From: an uncultured Holdemanella sp.
Lineage (GTDB): Bacteria > Bacillota_I > Bacilli_A > Erysipelotrichales > Erysipelotrichaceae
DNA: 64,000 nt
Direction: 5' to 3'
NCBI RefSeq assembly: GCF_934754935.1
Contig: NZ_CAKVJB010000003.1
Span: 21,199-85,198, forward strand
Shown here: positions 25,460 to 32,284 of the stretch, in pieces
How positions within the stretch are numbered: the first letter of the stretch is position 1
How the letters are laid out: every line of letters starts with the position of its first letter
Program-made: the position numbers and the translations under genes
Notes under the pieces: generated by a model
Database searches by the model: none
What the model was told of the DNA's origin: nothing
The model's input: only the letters and a program-made list of their open reading frames with translations

Positions 25460-25936
25460 TCAAGATTCCTTGACGATTTTTCCACTTATATACTCAGGAA
25501 TAAGTTCAAAACATTGTACACTAGGACCTGAATATTTTAATTCATGATCAATATAATCTTGATCATCGGTGAATTTTAAACAGAGTTGCGTACATATTTC
25601 TTTGACTTTATTTGGATCATCAACCAACTTGATTTTTCCAAATACTATAACACTCTGATAATGAATAGCCCATTCACCATCTTTCTTAAAACCTTTATCC
25701 ATGACACAAAAGCTGGCTTTATTACTTTGTTTTAAACAATCCATCTTGTGGCCTTCTTTAGCACCATGAAAATAAATGTTTTCAGTTTTTTCATCATACC
25801 AATGTGTAATAGGAAAACCATAAGGATATCCTGAATCGCTAATCAAAGATAATACTCCATGTGGTTCATTTGTAAGTATTTCAATACATTTTTCTTGGCT
25901 TAATTGTTGTTTGAATCTTCGCATTGTCTTAAACAT
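25460..25936 (-). CDS. Pyridoxamine 5'-phosphate oxidase-family flavoprotein (NimA-like)
   Basis: A 158-residue split-barrel FMN protein. Characteristic stretches are CIEILTNEPHGVLSLI, YPYGFPITHWYDEKTENIYF, HGAKEGHKMDCLK and ASFCVMDKG followed by YQSVIVFGKIKLV. These match the NimA/PNPOx-like group that reduces small nitro or quinone compounds or simply binds FMN or haem. It lies after the alpha/beta hydrolase gene on the same strand, separated by a terminator. Confidence 0.85.
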   Translation of the reverse strand: MFKTMRRFKQQLSQEKCIEILTNEPHGVLSLISDSGYPYGFPITHWYDEKTENIYFHGAKEGHKMDCLKQSNKASFCVMDKGFKKDGEWAIHYQSVIVFGKIKLVDDPNKVKEICTQLCLKFTDDQDYIDHELKYSGPSVQCFELIPEYISGKIVKES

Positions 25937-25952
25937 AGGTTTCTCCTTTAAT

Positions 25953-25979
25953 GAAAAAGGTGTAAATTGAATTACACCT
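25953..25979 (-). terminator. Terminator of the alpha/beta hydrolase gene
   Basis: On the minus strand AGGTGTAA and TTACACCT pair perfectly around six bases and are followed by TTTTTCAT. Confidence 0.8.
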
Positions 25980-26903
25980 CTATAAATTTGAATTCATGAA
26001 TTCAATGATTCCAGCTTCCACTTCATTTTTGATTTCTGCATAATTATGAATTTCATGACGATAGCCAGAATATAGTTTAGTAGTGACATGATGTCCAGTT
26101 TCTACAAGCCAGTTGCTGACTTGACAAACGCCAAGACCATATTCACCAACTGGATCTTGATCACCCGCAATATTATAAATAGGAAGTTCGGTAGGTACTT
26201 TTTTGGCCCATTGCGTACCTTCAATTGTAAGCATCATTTGGATAAAATCATAAATAGAACGATTGCTTGTAGGTCTTGTGAAGGCATCAAAAGGATCTTG
26301 TGCATGATCAATTTGTACGTATGGATCGTGGCAGATCCATTCATTTCCAATTTGAATTTCACCACAACGTTCGCACATCCAACCCATAAGTGAGCCAACA
26401 ACATTTGGATCCGACTCTTCACCGTGTCCTGCATCAATGATTTCTTTCAATTTCTCTTGAGCTTCTTTAGCACCACGGAAAATGCCTGTTGTACCACAAA
26501 TGGTTGCACCATTTAACTCATTTCCATATTTCGCAATAAAATCTCTTGTGATAAACGAACCCATACTGTGACCAAATAAGAAATAAGGTAAATCTGGATA
26601 TTTCTCACATACAATTTCTTTCAATGTGTGCTCATCTTCCATCATGGTGTGACATCCTTTGTCTCCCCAATCACCCCATGCATTATTTACCATTGCGGTT
26701 TTTCCATGACCTACATGATCATCAGCTGCTACAATATAACCAGCATCTAGAAAAGCTGAAATCATGTGGATATAGCGTCTTGAGTGTTCGCCAAATCCAT
26801 GAATCAATTGAACAATTCCATTCGGTTTGCAGGCAGGAACATAAATCCAACCTTGCACTTGATCGCGTTCATTGTAAGATGTAAAAGATACTTCGTGTAA
26901 CAT
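25980..26903 (-). CDS. Alpha/beta hydrolase (monoacylglycerol lipase/S33-like)
   Basis: Serine hydrolase of 307 residues. The nucleophile elbow is LFGHSMGSFI and the oxyanion region is VQLIHGFGEHSRRY with DHVGHGKT. The catalytic Asp is probably in NIAGDQDPVGEYG and the His in YSGYRHEIHNY. Family members hydrolyse monoglycerides, lysophospholipids or small esters in the cytosol. There is no signal peptide. It is a single gene with its own terminator, and the ribosome binding site is AAGGAGGA. Confidence 0.9.
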   Translation of the reverse strand: MLHEVSFTSYNERDQVQGWIYVPACKPNGIVQLIHGFGEHSRRYIHMISAFLDAGYIVAADDHVGHGKTAMVNNAWGDWGDKGCHTMMEDEHTLKEIVCEKYPDLPYFLFGHSMGSFITRDFIAKYGNELNGATICGTTGIFRGAKEAQEKLKEIIDAGHGEESDPNVVGSLMGWMCERCGEIQIGNEWICHDPYVQIDHAQDPFDAFTRPTSNRSIYDFIQMMLTIEGTQWAKKVPTELPIYNIAGDQDPVGEYGLGVCQVSNWLVETGHHVTTKLYSGYRHEIHNYAEIKNEVEAGIIEFMNSNL

Positions 26904-26976
26904 ACAATAATCCTCCTTTTCTTTGTGTAATGTTAACTCGTTTTATATCTGTTTTTATTATACTCCATACTCCCAC

Positions 26977-27006
26977 AAAAAAACTATGTCATTTAGCTGA
27001 CATAGT
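26977..27006 (-). terminator. Terminator of the PAP2 phosphatase gene
   Basis: On the minus strand ACTATGTCA and TGACATAGT pair (9 bp) and are followed by TTTTTTT. The TAA stop is in the loop. Confidence 0.85.
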
Positions 27007-27495
27007 CTTTTTCATAAATTTATACACAATATACGCAAGTACAATACCTGCAAGAATATCCGTTGGATAATGTACGCCTACATAGAGTCTAGAAAAGGCA
27101 ACAAGAATTGCGAGCAGGATGACTGGAATACTGTATTTTTTGGGAAGACCATCATATACCATAAAGGCACAAATAAAGGCAGATGCCGTATGTCCAGATG
27201 GAAAGGAATAGTCGGTTGGTTTATCTATTAATGGAACAAGTTCATTAAATGCATCAAAGGGTCTAGGTCTTTGAAATATGAGTTTTAAGACAATAAATAA
27301 TACAGTACAAATCAGAAAGGCAATGATTGTTTCTTTTGCGAGTTTTCTTGTTTGTTCATTTTTCTTGAACATATATATCAATACGATTCCTAGAAGTATA
27401 TATAAGAAGTATTCATTGGTAATTAAAGTAAAGAATGGCGTTAATATGTAGTTTCGTATATTTTCTTGTATAAACAATAAAATTTGAATATCCAT
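26989..27495 (-). CDS. PAP2-family membrane phosphatase
   Basis: Integral membrane phosphatase of 168 residues with about five hydrophobic segments. The three catalytic motifs are KLIFQRPRPF, PSGHTASAF and SRLYVGVHYPTDILAG. Homologues dephosphorylate undecaprenyl pyrophosphate or phosphatidylglycerol phosphate. A role in lipid-carrier recycling is plausible (inference). The start is ATG 27495 after GAAAGGAAA; an upstream ATG at 27528 overlaps a TATAAT and lacks a ribosome binding site. Confidence 0.9.
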   Translation of the reverse strand: MDIQILLFIQENIRNYILTPFFTLITNEYFLYILLGIVLIYMFKKNEQTRKLAKETIIAFLICTVLFIVLKLIFQRPRPFDAFNELVPLIDKPTDYSFPSGHTASAFICAFMVYDGLPKKYSIPVILLAILVAFSRLYVGVHYPTDILAGIVLAYIVYKFMKKTMSAK

Positions 27496-27551
27496 AGAAA
27501 TTTTCCTTTCGTTAGGAGTATTATACATATATACAGATAGGAAGTGAAGTT

Positions 27552-28301
27552 ATGCGACTAGAAAGAATGAGTTGGAAAGATTGTGAAGAATATTTTAAGG
27601 ATCATGATATGGTGATTCTGACAACGGGAAGTACAGAAAATCATGGAATTCACAATCCATTAGGAACCGATACAATGATTCCTAATAAAATTTTAGAGCT
27701 CGTAGAAAAACAGAGTGATATATTAATTGCACCAACATTGCCTTATGGGGATGCTGATTTTCATACGGAATACACAGGTACAATATCGATTGGTAGTGAC
27801 TTATTGGAAATGGTCATGGAAAGAATTAGTGATCGACTTTATGATTGTGGAGCTAGACACTTTGTGTTTTTAAATGGTCATGGAGGAAATACACATGCAT
27901 TAAGTAAAGTGTGTCGTCATTTATATAAAAAGGGTGCTGTTGGAACGATTTTTGATTGGTGGACCATTGCCGGTAAAATCAATCCTGAATGGGCTGGAGG
28001 CCATGGTGCAGGTCAGGAAACAGCAGCTATGTTGTATGTGGATGAAAGTCTAGTACAAAAGGATAAGATCATGGATTCAAATTTAAATCAATTTACATCC
28101 CGATTAACAGCTTCAAATGCGCAAACGGTTAACTTTAAAGGTGTGGATATTCCTGTTCCTAGAAGCAATCGTTTAAGTAGTGACAATGGTTGGTTTGGTA
28201 AGGACCATCCTAAATATGCAACATATGAATGGGGTAAAGAGATGGTTGAGGCTACGGCTGGTTTTCTTGTGGAATACATGAAAGAATTTCAAAAGATGTA
28301 G
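27552..28301 (+). CDS. Creatininase-family amidohydrolase, second copy
   Basis: A 249-residue paralogue of the protein at 6801. Shared metal-site motifs are TTGSTENHGIHNPLGTDT, FLNGHGGNTHAL and GGHGAGQETAAM. The first motif has Glu-Asn-His where the other copy has Glu-Gln-His. The substrate is unknown. Its last 28 bases are part of a 35-bp sequence repeated at 29327-29361. The gene appears to have kept its 3' end when foreign DNA was inserted behind it, while its original terminator was displaced to 29394. Confidence 0.87.
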   Translation: MRLERMSWKDCEEYFKDHDMVILTTGSTENHGIHNPLGTDTMIPNKILELVEKQSDILIAPTLPYGDADFHTEYTGTISIGSDLLEMVMERISDRLYDCGARHFVFLNGHGGNTHALSKVCRHLYKKGAVGTIFDWWTIAGKINPEWAGGHGAGQETAAMLYVDESLVQKDKIMDSNLNQFTSRLTASNAQTVNFKGVDIPVPRSNRLSSDNGWFGKDHPKYATYEWGKEMVEATAGFLVEYMKEFQKM

Positions 28302-28308
28302 TAATTCA
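28274..28308 (+). repeat. Left copy of a 35-bp direct repeat flanking the toxin-antitoxin insert
   Basis: This 35-base sequence is identical to 29327-29361. It covers the last codons of the creatininase-family gene and seven bases beyond its stop. The copies lie 1053 bp apart. Confidence 0.9.
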
Positions 28309-28471
28309 AGTTCACATTTAATATAAATATTAAAAAAACATGTAAATCATCAGATAAAATGAATGGTAGTTATATCGATTTTATGTATTTTCCAGTAATG
28401 TTGGACTTGTTTCAGAAGTAGTATTCAACTGGATTGATACATTGCTAGAATAGTTTTCAAAAAATATACAA

Positions 28472-28503
28472 AAAAGGTGTCTCAGAAAATGCAGACACCT
28501 TTT
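28472..28503. terminator. Bidirectional terminator after the type III toxin gene
   Basis: AAAAGGTGTCT and AGACACCTTTT pair perfectly (11 bp) across ten bases. It lies 19 bases beyond the minus-strand stop of the toxin gene. The 163 bases between the left repeat and this hairpin hold no gene I can support. Confidence 0.85.
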
Positions 28504-28521
28504 AATATATTCGCATAAACA

Positions 28522-28977
28522 CTAGATAATATCTTCCCAATTCTTCAAAGTTGAACGTGTTTTTAAAAATATTTCATCAGAAGATAAATCAGTGTTGTTT
28601 TCGACTTTTTGTTTCATAGTTTTATAGTCACTAATTGTTTTATGAACCATGTTGATTATTTGGTTTCGTTTTCTATTTAAATCCGCAAAAACATTTTTAT
28701 TGACTGACACACTAGAAGTATAAAGATTTAATTCGTTTCTATTCATGATGATCATTTTGCAGAAATCAAGCCCAGGTCTAGCTTTGTTTCCTGTATTATA
28801 AATTGGAATTGAATAACTTTTAGGACATCTACTGCGCAATGGCACAAGTATGATTTTATTTTCGTAAGAAATTCCATAATAATATGGTCTTACTTTTCCA
28901 GAATGATTGTTTTTATCTAATGTTTCTTCTAAAGAATCTCTAAATTCATCATTTATCTTTAAAAATCTAGTAGCCAT
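28522..28977 (-). CDS. Type III toxin-antitoxin endoribonuclease toxin (ToxN/TenpN-like)
   Basis: A 151-residue basic protein. After a short N-terminus it shows GKVRPYYYGISYENK, VPLRSRCPKSYSIPIYN and GLDFCKMIIMN. These correspond in order to the RPY, PL(T/R)S..K and central-strand motifs of ToxN/AbiQ/TenpN RNases. A helical C-terminus with VNKNVFADLNRKRNQI follows. Such toxins cut mRNA and their own antitoxin RNA and often act in phage defence. The locus has the full type III order on the minus strand: promoter (29303-29275), repeat RNA, leaky terminator (29012-28987), then GGAG and this ATG. The subfamily assignment (ToxN versus TenpN) is uncertain. Confidence 0.78.
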   Translation of the reverse strand: MATRFLKINDEFRDSLEETLDKNNHSGKVRPYYYGISYENKIILVPLRSRCPKSYSIPIYNTGNKARPGLDFCKMIIMNRNELNLYTSSVSVNKNVFADLNRKRNQIINMVHKTISDYKTMKQKVENNTDLSSDEIFLKTRSTLKNWEDII

Positions 28978-28986
28978 AGTATCTCC

Positions 28987-29012
28987 AAAAAAAAAGCATC
29001 TATATAAGATGC
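28987..29012 (-). terminator. Leaky terminator between antitoxin RNA and toxin gene
   Basis: On the minus strand GCATCT, loop TATAT, AGATGC, then nine T. It lies nine bases before the toxin ATG. In type III systems such a hairpin sets a high antitoxin-to-toxin transcript ratio. Confidence 0.85.
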
Positions 29013-29027
29013 AAATAAGCCATCCTT

Positions 29028-29127
29028 AGTTGCCGTTAGTTTTTGTCTACCTCTACTCATCAATAGCTTTCACTATAAATAAGCGACTTGTTGCTGACTT
29101 AGGACAATCGGTCAGAACCCTAAAATA
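29028..29127 (-). repeat. Antitoxin RNA repeat unit, copy 2 in transcript order
   Basis: A 100-base unit directly followed by a near-identical copy at 29128-29227, period exactly 100. I counted two substitutions plus a shift in the A-rich end. The pseudoknot stem here is CTGAC/GTCAG. Confidence 0.9.
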
Positions 29128-29227
29128 AGTTGCCGTTAGTTTTTGTCTACCTCTACTCATCAATAGCTTTCACTATCAATAAGCGACTTGTTGCTGACTT
29201 AGGACAATCGGTCATAACCCTAAATAA
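29128..29227 (-). repeat. Antitoxin RNA repeat unit, copy 1 in transcript order
   Basis: Second 100-base unit. One substitution shortens the inner pseudoknot stem to TGAC/GTCA. Known ToxI, CptI and TenpI units are mostly 35-50 nt, so the unit is unusually long. Confidence 0.9.
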
Positions 29228-29274
29228 AGGATGGCAAAATAATAATGTAAGATAGTTTTCCTATCTACAATCAT

Positions 29275-29303
29275 AATATATCATACGCAATAAAAAATGT
29301 AAA
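29275..29303 (-). promoter_or_regulatory. Promoter of the type III antitoxin RNA
   Basis: On the minus strand TTTACA (29303-29298), a 17-base spacer, TATATT (29280-29275). The predicted start lies just before the 5' hairpin of the antitoxin RNA. Confidence 0.75.
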
Positions 29304-29326
29304 TCAACAAACATGTCATACTAACT

Positions 29327-29361
29327 ATACATGAAAGAATTTCAAAAGATGTAGTAATTCA
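29327..29361 (+). repeat. Right copy of the 35-bp direct repeat
   Basis: Identical to 28274-28308. Here it is a non-coding remnant of the creatininase-family gene's 3' end, 33 bases before a terminator that would suit that gene. Confidence 0.9.
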
Positions 29362-29393
29362 TTTGAAGTTGAACTATAATAAATATACAAATA

Positions 29394-29425
29394 GGGGACA
29401 AATATCTTTTGTCTCTTTTCTTTTC
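29394..29425 (+). terminator. Terminator, probably the original one of the creatininase-family gene
   Basis: GGGACAAA and TTTGTCTC pair (one G-U) and are followed by TTTTCTTTT. It stands directly upstream of rmuC and beyond the right repeat copy. Confidence 0.7.
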
Positions 29426-29439
29426 GTATGGAGGCTTTA

Positions 29440-30321
29440 ATGGAAATCATTATTTTAATATTATTATGTATTGTGATTGTATGTTTAATTGTTTTGTTGA
29501 TGCAAAATAAATCAAAGGAAAGTGTTTCCTCAAATTCGGATTCTTTGATTCTTCAAAAGAATTTTGAATATCTTTTAAAACAAGTACAGGATGTTCAAAA
29601 GAATCAGGCTACATCTAAAATGAGTTTGAATCAAATGGAAGACTATTTGTATCGTATGAATCAAGTTATGACAAACACAAAATTAAGAGGAAACTGGGGA
29701 GAATATCAATTGGATATGCTTCTAAGTGTATATTGTGGTCAAAATCCATCAATTTATTCTATGCAGTATACTTTGCCGAATGGAAAGATTGCGGATTGTG
29801 CTTTTCATTTGCCAGATACTAATAAAGTATTGTGCATTGATTCAAAGTTTCCAATGGAAAACTATTTAAATTTACAAGAAGATATGGATACGTATTTAAG
29901 GCCTTTTAAGATGAATATGAAAAAGCACATTGATGATGTGGCTAATAAATATATCAATATAGATACGATGCCTTATGCCTTATTGTTTGTGCCTAGTGAA
30001 GCTATTTATCAATTTGTTTGTGCAAAATGCGATGATTTATTCACATACGCCCTTCAAAAACATGTGATGTTAGTATCACCAACGACACTTGTAGCAGAGG
30101 TGATGACATTATTATCAAGTACTAAAGATTTTTATAGAACAAGTCATATGGAAGAAATCGAAAGAAATATATTATTGCTTCAAGAAGATGCGAATCGTCT
30201 TGTGGAAAGAAGTATAAAGGCAGAAAAGACATTGGAAACTTTGGCAACACAATTTCATGCGGTTTCTATTTCTGCACAGAAATTATCAAGTCGAATGACT
30301 AAGATGGGAGAAGACGAATGA
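29440..30321 (+). CDS. rmuC: DNA recombination protein RmuC
   Basis: RmuC-family protein of 293 residues that limits inversion at short inverted repeats in E. coli; a nuclease-like fold is suspected. An N-terminal membrane segment (about residues 2-22) and a short coiled coil precede the core. The core reads LRGNWGEYQLDMLL, IDSKFPMENYL, YALLFVPSEAIYQF and VSPTTLVAEVMTL. It is shorter than the E. coli protein, mainly by a reduced coiled coil. GGAGG at 29430-29434 fits ATG 29440, not the in-frame ATG at 29428. It starts a three-gene run with four-base overlaps. Confidence 0.92.
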   Translation: MEIIILILLCIVIVCLIVLLMQNKSKESVSSNSDSLILQKNFEYLLKQVQDVQKNQATSKMSLNQMEDYLYRMNQVMTNTKLRGNWGEYQLDMLLSVYCGQNPSIYSMQYTLPNGKIADCAFHLPDTNKVLCIDSKFPMENYLNLQEDMDTYLRPFKMNMKKHIDDVANKYINIDTMPYALLFVPSEAIYQFVCAKCDDLFTYALQKHVMLVSPTTLVAEVMTLLSSTKDFYRTSHMEEIERNILLLQEDANRLVERSIKAEKTLETLATQFHAVSISAQKLSSRMTKMGEDE

Positions 30322-30845
30322 TTAGTACATTAAAGGGAAATATAGCTTTGTTGGATTTTGATTTGATTGTCGATCCAACCAATCAACAAGTATTACCGAT
30401 GCAAGGAGTTAGTGCACAAATATTTCATCAAGCCGGAAGTGAAATGATGAAGGCATGTCAAGAATTGAATGGTTTAGAAGTAGGAAAAGCTAAAATGACC
30501 AAAGCTTTTAATTTACCATGTAAGGCAGTTATTCATACGTGTGGGCCACGCTATATGGATGGAACGCATAATGAAGATGAATATTTGGCCGCTTGTTATT
30601 GGAATAGTATGGCATTGGCTTATGATTATATGCGAAAAAATGATATGGAATCGATTAATATTGCTTTTCCATGTATTTCTACAGGTATCAATGCATATCC
30701 AAATCATGAGGCTTGTGTAATTGCGATTCAAACTGTAAAGCGATTAATGAATAAGTTTCCTGAGACAAAGGCGATTCATGTATGTTTTGTATGTGATAAG
30801 ACAGAAGATTATATGCTATATAAAGAGGCACTTAGACTGCGATGA
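30318..30845 (+). CDS. Macro domain protein (ADP-ribose binding/hydrolase type)
   Basis: A single macro domain of 175 residues. Such domains bind ADP-ribose and may remove it from proteins or nucleic acids. The fold is seen from DLIVDPTNQQVLPMQGVSAQ, PCKAVIHTCGPRYM and FPCISTGINAYP. The usual NAAN motif reads DPTN, keeping only the last Asn, and the GGGVD loop is altered. Catalytic activity is therefore uncertain. It overlaps rmuC and mnmM by four bases each. Confidence 0.87.
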   Translation: MISTLKGNIALLDFDLIVDPTNQQVLPMQGVSAQIFHQAGSEMMKACQELNGLEVGKAKMTKAFNLPCKAVIHTCGPRYMDGTHNEDEYLAACYWNSMALAYDYMRKNDMESINIAFPCISTGINAYPNHEACVIAIQTVKRLMNKFPETKAIHVCFVCDKTEDYMLYKEALRLR

Positions 30846-31369
30846 AATCCATGGTTGATTTATCTCATGAATTTTTAAAGCCAGTTCTTCATAAACAAGC
30901 AATTTGTATCGATGCCACATTGGGTCAGGGAAAAGATACAGATTTCTTTTTATCGCAAAATGTACATAAAGTATATGGTTTTGAAATTCAAAAGGATGTT
31001 TTTGAAAGTACAAAAAAACGATTTGTTGATCAAAAAATTTGTTTCTATAATGTCGGACATGAACATATGAATGAATATATTCATGAAGAAGTAGATGCGA
31101 TCATCTTTAATTTTGGCTATTTTCCTCAAGGAAATCATGAAATCACAACTCAGTCTTCTTCAAGTGTTAGTGCAGTAAAACAAGCTTTGCATCTTTTAAA
31201 AGTAAAAGGAAGAATGGCACTTGTGATGTATCCACATGAATCAGGACAAGAAGAAGCTAAGTGTATGGAACAATTTTTAAAAACGCAAACAACGATTCAG
31301 GTACAGAAGGTACAAAATTTATTGGTGGATCATTGTCCATATGTATTATTAATTGAGAAAAGAAGATAA
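30842..31369 (+). CDS. mnmM: tRNA wobble-uridine methyltransferase MnmM (YtqB family)
   Basis: SAM-dependent methyltransferase of 175 residues, completing the 5-methylaminomethyl group of tRNA wobble (thio)uridine in Bacillota. The Rossmann motif is ICIDATLGQGKDT, the acidic end of strand 2 is VYGFEIQ, and the family motif is FNFGYFPQGNHEITT. MYPHESGQEEAKCM follows. The length is slightly below that of B. subtilis YtqB (about 190). The ATG overlaps the macro gene stop. Confidence 0.88.
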   Translation: MKSMVDLSHEFLKPVLHKQAICIDATLGQGKDTDFFLSQNVHKVYGFEIQKDVFESTKKRFVDQKICFYNVGHEHMNEYIHEEVDAIIFNFGYFPQGNHEITTQSSSSVSAVKQALHLLKVKGRMALVMYPHESGQEEAKCMEQFLKTQTTIQVQKVQNLLVDHCPYVLLIEKRR

Positions 31370-31375
31370 AAAAAT

Positions 31376-31398
31376 AGACAACGTTTATGGCGTTGTCT
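31376..31398. terminator. Bidirectional terminator after mnmM
   Basis: AGACAACG and CGTTGTCT pair (8 bp) around TTTATGG. T-rich tails occur on the minus strand and weakly on the plus strand. Confidence 0.75.
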
Positions 31399-32237
31399 TA
31401 TTTACTTTGTAGCATGAAATAATAAATTTCGGGAGTTGACATAAAGCGAAGATTTACGTGTGTACAGCCAACACCAGATGAAATGATGTATGGGAAGGTT
31501 AGCTTTTTAGCACGGGAACGATTTAATGATTTTGCGCCATCTATTGATTTGTATCCTCCTAGAACAGGGAATGTGATTTGCGTTCCATGGGAATGTCCAC
31601 ATAGTGCTAAAGAGATGGATTTTGTAGATAATTCTTCATTTGTCAATGTATCTGGCATGTGGGTAACTAATAAGTTATATTGTGTATCTGCAACAGTGAT
31701 TTTACTTGGATCTGGCGTGTTGGATAATGCACTTAATGTAATGCCATCACTCTTTTGATTGGTCAGAAGAATGGTTTCGTTTTCTAAAATTTCAAATTGC
31801 GATTGATTTAATATTGAACGAACAATATCATTATTTGCCTCATCCTTTTCGCCTAGCACACAAAACTTACCTAAGGGTGCATTGATTTTTGATAATTTAT
31901 TCGTTATATAATCGATATCTTCTTGGCTCATCTGACTACTTTCATCAAATAGATCTCCACCAAAAATAAGAATGTCTGGATCTAAGTGTTCAATCTTATT
32001 AAAGAGTTTATTTGTTCTTTCTTTATTTTCAAATTTTCCATACTGCAAATCCGTAAAATAAACAATCGACACATCATTCATAGATTCAGGTATCTTAGTA
32101 TCTTGTAGTGTTTTATATTGTACGATCAATTTATCGGGTTCTACATTTTTTGCGATTGTTATAGATGCAGCCATACTTAAAACAACCACAAATAAAATAC
32201 CGATAATGATGAACATTTGTTTCTGTAACTTTGTCAT
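31398..32237 (-). CDS. Membrane-anchored calcineurin-like metallophosphoesterase
   Basis: A 279-residue phosphoesterase of the YkuE/YaeI type. The N-terminal signal anchor spans about residues 8-28. Metal-site motifs are YFTDLQYGKF, LIFGGDLFDE, LGEKDEANN (in place of GNHD) and LCGHSHGTQITFP. Relatives act on UDP-diacylglucosamine or lipid-linked phosphates at the membrane. GEKDE instead of GNHDE is a notable change in motif III. It lies downstream of rnjA on the same strand but after a terminator. Confidence 0.87.
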   Translation of the reverse strand: MTKLQKQMFIIIGILFVVVLSMAASITIAKNVEPDKLIVQYKTLQDTKIPESMNDVSIVYFTDLQYGKFENKERTNKLFNKIEHLDPDILIFGGDLFDESSQMSQEDIDYITNKLSKINAPLGKFCVLGEKDEANNDIVRSILNQSQFEILENETILLTNQKSDGITLSALSNTPDPSKITVADTQYNLLVTHMPDTLTNEELSTKSISLALCGHSHGTQITFPVLGGYKSIDGAKSLNRSRAKKLTFPYIISSGVGCTHVNLRFMSTPEIYYFMLQSK

Positions 32238-32257
32238 GCAAATATTTTATCATAAAA

Positions 32258-32284
32258 CAGAAAAGACATCACTAGGATGTCTTT
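32258..32284 (-). terminator. Terminator of rnjA
   Basis: On the minus strand AAAGACATC and GATGTCTTT pair perfectly (9 bp) around CTAGT and are followed by TCTGTTTT. It overlaps the last codons of rnjA. Confidence 0.78.

Larger units (their letters stand above)
28990..29268 (-). ncRNA. Antitoxin RNA of the type III system (ToxI-like)
   Basis: Predicted transcript of about 280 nt from the promoter at 29303-29275 to the terminator at 29012-28987. It starts with a hairpin (GATAG/CTATC, near 29265-29251). A 9-bp pair, GCCATCCTT with AAGGATGGC (29235-29227 and 29027-29019), then encloses two tandem 100-nt repeats. Within each repeat, on the transcribed strand, TTAGG pairs with CCTAA and an interleaved (C)TGAC pairs with GTCA(G). 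This crossed pairing is an H-type pseudoknot, as in known ToxI units. It should bind and inhibit the toxin. Confidence 0.72.

Noticed and set aside
28309..28471. Short open stretches between the left 35-bp repeat and the toxin terminator
   Set aside because: Frames of about 20 codons are present, but none has a start signal or a recognisable motif; they could be relics of the inserted element.
29028..29227. Tandem 100-nt repeats as a CRISPR array
   Set aside because: The two copies are directly adjacent with no spacers, far longer than CRISPR repeats, and no cas gene is present.
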